Assembly (NCBI GenBank): GCA_964035795.1
Contig: OZ038320.1
Location: 14,034,776 to 14,098,775, forward strand
Direction of reading: 5' to 3'
Source of the DNA: Pterobdella sp. o SKG-2022
Taxonomy: Eukaryota; Annelida; Clitellata; Hirudinida; Piscicolidae
DNA: 64,000 nucleotides
Below are positions 59,000-64,000 of the stretch, in pieces (the stretch's first letter is position 1; every line of letters starts with the position of its first letter). The position numbers and the translations under genes were made by a program. Under the pieces are notes generated by a model. The model had not been told where the DNA came from and did no database searches. It was given only the letters and a program-made list of their open reading frames with translations.

Positions 59000-61900
59000 C
59001 TGTATGGTTGTAAATTATTTGAGCACTAAAGGTAATTTTATTATGTACAAAGCTTTTCGTTAACAAAGTAACATTATCATGTACGTTAAAATTCAGACTG
59101 TACTTAATAAAATTACCTTTAGTGTTCAAATAATTTTCAGTATTTACTTTGGTTAAAGAAGATTATTATAACTGTAAGGTTGTGTTCAACAATGTACCAC
59201 GGTTAACATATCTCATGAATAAACGCAACACCGAACGAGTTACTATATAGTTTGAAATGCATGAAAGTTTGAGAGAAGACTTCAATGATGAAATACCCAC
59301 CTGCAGTTTTTCTTCTTTCTTGAAACTCCTCTCCAAACGCCTTCCGGATGGCAACTTGAATAAGACCTGTAGCAGACGTTAGTTAATATTTGCTTTCATT
59401 ACTGATCAAGTCTTTTCATATGATGATTTAACATTAATTACGACTTCTTTCTCAAAAAAATAGAATATAAGACTATAAAATAGACATACTTATATAATGA
59501 TGGTCCAAAGTCCATATAATTATTCAAGAATGGCCAAAAGCATACAGACCCTGATGGCTGATGGATGGTTGTTGTCAGGCTCTTGGGGCAGTCTATCTCT
59601 CAAGAAAGCCTTCAGTCTTTCCACTTCTTCTGCTTTTCTCTATTCAAAAGAATGATATCAAAGTAAAACTTTGGATTTATTTAAATGGCACATCAAGGAC
59701 TGAAGTACACACCTGCTCGAATAACAACCTCTTCTTCTCTTTCTCAATCTCCTTCTTTTTCACATTTTGTTCCTCCAATTCTTTTTCTTTTTTTTTTCGC
59801 TCCTAGTTGAAAGAAATTATATTTTATAACACTTCTCAATATATTTTTTTTCATTTTAGAATAAATTTTAAACTATTTTTATGAATACTTTAGTCAAAAA
59901 CCATACTGCCTGTAAAAACCATTAACGCAAACATATAAAAAGGCAGAAGCAATTGCACAAGCACATGGGAAGCACAACTTTCTGCACGACTTATGTGTAA
60001 TGAAGTCCACTATTTAGTGGTAAATTCATCTCTTTACACCATTTCTTAAATGTTACTAGGTTTGAAGTATACAACACCAAGCACACTTACAATCCTTCAA
60101 AAACTCAACAGTGGTGGCGGATGCAAGAGTTTCAAGGTGATTCTTGAGGTAGTATTCCAACAGCAAACCAACCAAACAAGATTTCAAAATAGCCTAACAA
60201 TTCGATCAATAGAAGTAACTCTCAAAAACATTTAGTTGAATATAAATTAATAAGAAACTGAAAAATCACTCACCAAGGTATCAAAACAACAGCATCAACC
60301 CACAGTTATTGAAATATGTCAACAAGGTGTCAAAAATCACAGCTGAGTTCAACTGAGCTATTTCCATATGAAGACATCAGTACCAACACAGCAATACCAT
60401 ATTCCAAAACTACATAAGCCACTAAAACTCAAATTATAAAATTAACAAACACAATTTATTCAAAAACAGACACAAAGCTTTTTGAAAGTCTAGCTTACAT
60501 AATCAAGTGATGAAAAGATTTGTGTCTGATTATGAATGAATACTTTGTTTGGTGACCTTAAGACTTAATTTAGGCCATTCCACGTCACCACTAAAACTCG
60601 AAAATAACAGGGATAGATATATCGCCGGTTTTGGCAAAATAAAGTGACATAATTTTTATTAGCAAATGAAATATCCTGTAAAAATCTTCGTAAAAATGAA
60701 ATACCAAATTTTTCAAGAGAGATGTCCACATAGACAGCCTGAATAGAATTTAGTTTTTTTTCTTTAAGCAACATCACAACCTTTTATCCAACTGGTTAGA
60801 ATGAAACTGATATATGACTATGAAAGCAACTATGTAACTCGAGATGATCCAGACTACATTCGTAACAGCAGTTACAAACAAATGTATTATTTCAAACTTT
60901 AAGTCAGTCCAAAGACATGAAACAAGCTCTTTATTAACAAAGAAAACACCCATGAAACAAAGCTAAACAGCCAGACGATGAAGATAATGTATATTTCCTA
61001 AAAATGAAAATGGGCATAAAAAAAAGTGAATAAAAATTTAAAGAAAAAATTCTAGTAACAGTATAAGAACTAAATGTGGAACAGATGTGAACAAACCTTT
61101 TCCTGATCAGCGAGCAGTGACAACTGGTAAGCCTCATCTTGTTGCTGGCGTAGAGTCACAGTCAAATTCCGCTCATCCCTGCCATCGTCGTTCAATAATT
61201 ATCTTTATTATTATTATAGAATTTTAAGCTCTAGTGAAACTCCTATTCAATAGTAAAGCAGGACACAGGGAAAGCTTTGTCTTTAAAATAAAATTTAAAA
61301 AAATCAGTATTTATTTATAAAACACAAAAATAGTTTTCGTTTCAAATAGATGTTGTTTTATTGATAAATAGTACGAAAAAAGATGTCATAATTATTAAAA
61401 GTAGTCCAATGGCACGTACCTCTCCCGTTGGACCCTGGCAAGGGAAGGTCGTTGTGTGGTAATGAGGTCATTCAATTCTGCAACTAAATCATCCTTGTCT
61501 GCGTTCATAAGAACATCAATAATAACAACAACATTTGAGATTAATATTTCTTTAGGTATTGATGTTAAGCTGAGTCCAACTTATGGCAGTAATTACAGAC
61601 TGCATTACTGTTATATTATATCCATTAAATCAATAACTACTCCAATGTTGCAGATCCTATTATAGCAATAATTACCGATCATTTTCTACACCACACAAGC
61701 AACCAGTGATTGGATGACATGGTGATGATATGACCACGAATGTGACTCACTGTGGTTGCCTTCAATTCTTGCCACAACTGTCATCCTGTTGTCCTTGAGC
61801 ACTATGAATGCCAGAAATGGGTAAGTAGATTCCCTTATATACTGGGAAACTGAGGAATGTAATCAAGGTGCATTATTACGTTAATCAATGTAATGATATA

Positions 61901-63196
61901 TGAAATATTCAAACCAAATACTTGAAAATATATATTAACTCAGAAAATGAGACGTTATTATATTATGATCTTTAGAAGCTCGGATTTTTCAAATAAAAAA
62001 TCATTAAAAATGTTTGATTTGAATAATTTTAACTGGTTATTTTGTTTTATCTTGATGTAAGAATCTTTATGTAGTTGTATAGAAATGCTTTAAGAACCTT
62101 TATATCCTTCCCCGAGGTCAACTGAGCAGGCCCAAAAGAGGATATTGTTGCTGGCAAGTAGTTCTTTGAACTCTGTGCTACATAGTGTGTTTCTGTAAAT
62201 ATATTTAATATGATCATCTAAGTAAATATATTTTCACATTTTGGAATCACAAACTACACTAAAAATCTATAATAGAAAAACAAAGCAAAGCAGAAGTATT
62301 TTTGACAAAAAATTGAATTCAGCAAGATTGTCACAACGTCAATCCGTCAATAATGAAACCCATTGGAAGGTAATAACGAGCAAGGCAATAGAAATAATGA
62401 GACCTGACAAACAGGGGCACATCCTGGTGTGATTGTGAATGCAGGTAGACCAACATGAACCTTAACTCTCTCTTCGCTTCATTCAACGCCTGTTTCATAT
62501 ACATTTAATATAACATTTCGTGCTTACCATGAGTTCCGTAACATTATAATAAAAGCACTATAGATTGATGACGAAGAAAATATTGTTTCATATGAACTAT
62601 TAATATAAAACAAATAGTAATGATGGCCACCTGATCTGCACATCACCTTCACAAAGAAAGTTTTATAGCCCATTATGTCTGTTTTAATCAAACCTCACCC
62701 AATACAATTTGTTATTTATTGTACCAATTGTTGTGGATATTGAGCTAATGATTTATTAAGCCAGTTACCTTCAAACAAAATAAAAAACTTGTAGGCACAC
62801 ACAGTTGATAAGGTTTAAATAACTACAATTGTGATAACATAGTTTACTATTTATATGACCACTAACTGAAAAAAGCTCATAAAAACACAACCAATATAAA
62901 AGCTAAAGCTTGCAAACCTCAGCATTTAATGAGTTTTTTGAAATAGTTATGTGGCAGTTTGATTTAAAATAACTTACGCTTGTGAATAATTGAATTTTTA
63001 CTTGCAAAACTTGAACAATAAAGTTGTATTGAGATGAGAATTCACAAAAGACATAGATTGGTTGGATTGCAAATTTTGCATGAAATAATAAGAGGTACTC
63101 ACTTGAACATATGTTCCTTGGTGGAGGGGTGGATGTTGTGAGCCATATGTCTCCTCAAACTTTGCTATGAACTCCCTCATGTCAATTTCTCCATCC
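58619..63196 (-). CDS. FAF2: FAF2/UBXD8-type ERAD adaptor, ten exons, 5' end missing
   Basis: FAF2 sits in ER and lipid-droplet membranes, binds ubiquitylated clients, and recruits p97/VCP through its UBX domain. Exons (5' to 3'): 63103-63196, 62404-62489, 62098-62192, 61751-61849, 61420-61498, 61097-61178, 59713-59802, 59550-59639, 59301-59366, 58619-58999; all are GT/AG and in phase. UAS domain: 'FEETYGSQHPPLHQGTYVQ', 'ALNEAKRELRFMLVYLHSQS', 'RNTLCSTEFKELLASNNILF', 'RESTYPFLAFIVLKDNRMTV'. Coiled coil: 'LRQQQDEAYQLSLLADQEK' then 'ERKKKKEKELEEQ'. UBX: 'FKLPSGRRLERSFKKEEKLQ', 'LLYDFLLVHESC', and the end 'GFQKAQMLHVHDVNS'. Order and junctions match animal FAF2 closely. The UBA domain and membrane hairpin would precede 63196 and were not found in the last 800 bp of the window. 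Gene spacing: nothing else overlaps it. Confidence 0.93.
59011..59137. mobile_element. short inverted-repeat element, family 3, in the last FAF2 intron
   Basis: Outer arms TGAGCACTAAAGGTAATTTT and its near-complement (aaaattacctttagtgttca) are about 32 bp. The module is on the minus strand at 59044-59084: GTAC, ATGATAAT, GTTA...TAAC stem II, GAAA, AAGCTT, T, GTAC. The right arm keeps only the outer repeat. The element ends about 12 bp before the splice acceptor at 59000-59002, so it makes up most of the sequence upstream of that exon. Confidence 0.7.
59044..59084 (-). ncRNA. hammerhead-like RNA module, family 3
   Basis: Stem I is a perfect GTAC/GTAC pair and stem II a perfect GTTA/TAAC pair, both different from families 1 and 2. 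Core and AAGCTT palindrome are kept. The position-3 base is A (U in the other families), which would not pair with A8. It lies on the same strand as the FAF2 transcript, so it would be present in the pre-mRNA in the sense orientation. Confidence 0.5.
60440..60560. mobile_element. short inverted-repeat element, family 1, in a FAF2 intron
   Basis: AAATTAACAAACACAATTTA at the left; TTTGTTTGGTGACCTTAAG at the right. The module is on the minus strand (60469-60510: acacaaagctttttgaaagt, then ctagcttacataatcaagtg) with several changes. It lies between FAF2 exons 61097-61178 and 59713-59802. Confidence 0.65.
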
Positions 63197-63199
63197 CTG

Positions 63200-64000
63200 T
63201 CCGCTACCAATCAAGATATCATTATAACCTAGTCACTAAGATGCCATGACTAACAGCGTCATATCAAATATTTAAATGAAGGTGCTTGTTTTGGATATTT
63301 AAAAAATTTTGACCAATGGTAATGTGAAAAGTGTTTATAACCAAAATTAAGTATTAAAACTTACTTATACGGGGTCTTGGTCTTAAAAAGTAGACTAGAA
63401 TGGGTTATGGATAGCATAAATTAAATTATTTTCCCAAATAATTTCAATAGCATTCAAGAGGATTTCAATGGTTACTCATGAAATATAATAAATTTTGAAA
63501 ATTTTCTTCAAACCATTCATTGTGAAATGGTGATATGTTAGCATAGCTGTGATATGATGATGATGATGCTACCCTTCCATAACTCAATAGCTTGCAGCAG
63601 AAAATTTTTTATTTTAAATACAAGTATTATCTTTGTTTCACTTTTAGACATTGTCTAAATAAGCTAACATTGAACATATGATAACATTATGTATTCTAAC
63701 CAAAACTCTTAAAAACTACTGGTATGAATTATGAAATCAAGATACCTATCTTGTAAGCTTGTGAGCACACATTAACTAATGAAAGACCTTGCTTAAATCA
63801 CTATAATCAATTCGATCCACTGATACTTGGAGAAATTGCACCACAAATTGGCATAATGATTGATGAGGTGTACAAAATGATAATCGGTATTTTGTGCATC
63901 AATCTTCAAGCAACATGAAAACAACTTTAACTAATAATCTATTATGTTTATAATGAAACTCACATACAAATCTTGCAATACTAAAGAGAGATGAATATAG
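63200..64000. other. FAF2 upstream region, no exon recognised
   Basis: Presumably an intron of FAF2. No UBA-domain or hairpin-like exon was readable on the minus strand. A GATGATGATGATG run lies at 63558-63570. Confidence 0.4.

Noticed and set aside
61265..61300. GGGAAAGCTTTGTCTTTAAA as another hammerhead-like module
   Set aside because: Has the AAGCTT box and part of an arm, but no TGATAAT core or stem II nearby.
1..64000. CRISPR arrays, operons, phage or plasmid signatures
   Set aside because: None seen; the split genes and retroelements show animal nuclear DNA.

Overview
The window reads as AT-rich nuclear DNA of an invertebrate animal. The evidence is split genes with GT-AG introns, animal-type protein families, several classes of retrotransposon, tRNA-derived SINE-like pieces and long microsatellites. 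I cannot place it more finely than Metazoa. Nothing in it looks bacterial, organellar or plasmid-like.

Host genes, left to right. (1) 1-1609, +: the last exons of an SLC6 neurotransmitter transporter, closest to glycine transporters (GlyT1/GlyT2). (2) 5232-16961, -: a complete 20-exon gene for a ZFR/Zn72D-type dsRNA-binding zinc-finger protein with three C2H2 fingers and a C-terminal DZF domain. All exon phases agree and the assembled reading frame is 817 codons plus stop. (3) 23440-27969, -: scattered exons of an AGC-type protein kinase with odd active-site motifs. (4) 30519-30951, +: the last two exons of a gene I do not recognise. (5) 51.2-51.7 kb and 53.26-53.35 kb, -: candidate exons, the second with a UBZ4-like zinc finger. 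(6) 55294-56346, -: two phase-compatible exons of a low-complexity nuclear-looking protein with an Eh1-like motif. (7) 58619-63196, -: ten exons of FAF2/UBXD8, the ERAD adaptor, from the UAS domain to the UBX stop codon; the N-terminal exons lie outside the window or were not found.

Mobile DNA fills introns and gaps. There are CR1/L2-like LINE pieces (4.3-4.9, 13.7-15.1, 17.5-18.0, 39.7-41.3 and 41.3-42.9 kb), an RTE-like LINE (25.1-27.05 kb), LINE C-terminal zinc-finger tails (18.2 and 38.6 kb), a decayed piggyBac transposase (43.0-44.2 kb), Penelope-like element (PLE) fragments (19.16-20.43 and 38.3-38.6 kb), a ~540 bp ACAT microsatellite (22.2-22.7 kb) and two diverged ~300 bp direct repeats (29.3 and 29.8 kb).

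The most interesting signal is a ~40 nt RNA-like module in at least nine places (1.24, 3.5, 19.2, 20.4, 30.3, 35.3, 44.5, 59.0 and 60.5 kb; a tenth partial copy at 54.2 kb). It sits in inverted terminal repeats, and in one case the repeats flank a PLE RT/endonuclease body. It has the layout of a type I hammerhead ribozyme: two stems that covary between three sequence families, a TGATAAT-like core, GAAA, a palindromic AAGCTT helix III and a conserved cleavage-site position. It deviates from the canonical core at positions 3 and 8 and carries one extra U. PLE terminal repeats are known to carry hammerheads in other animals; this variant core and the repeated inverted-pair architecture deserve testing.
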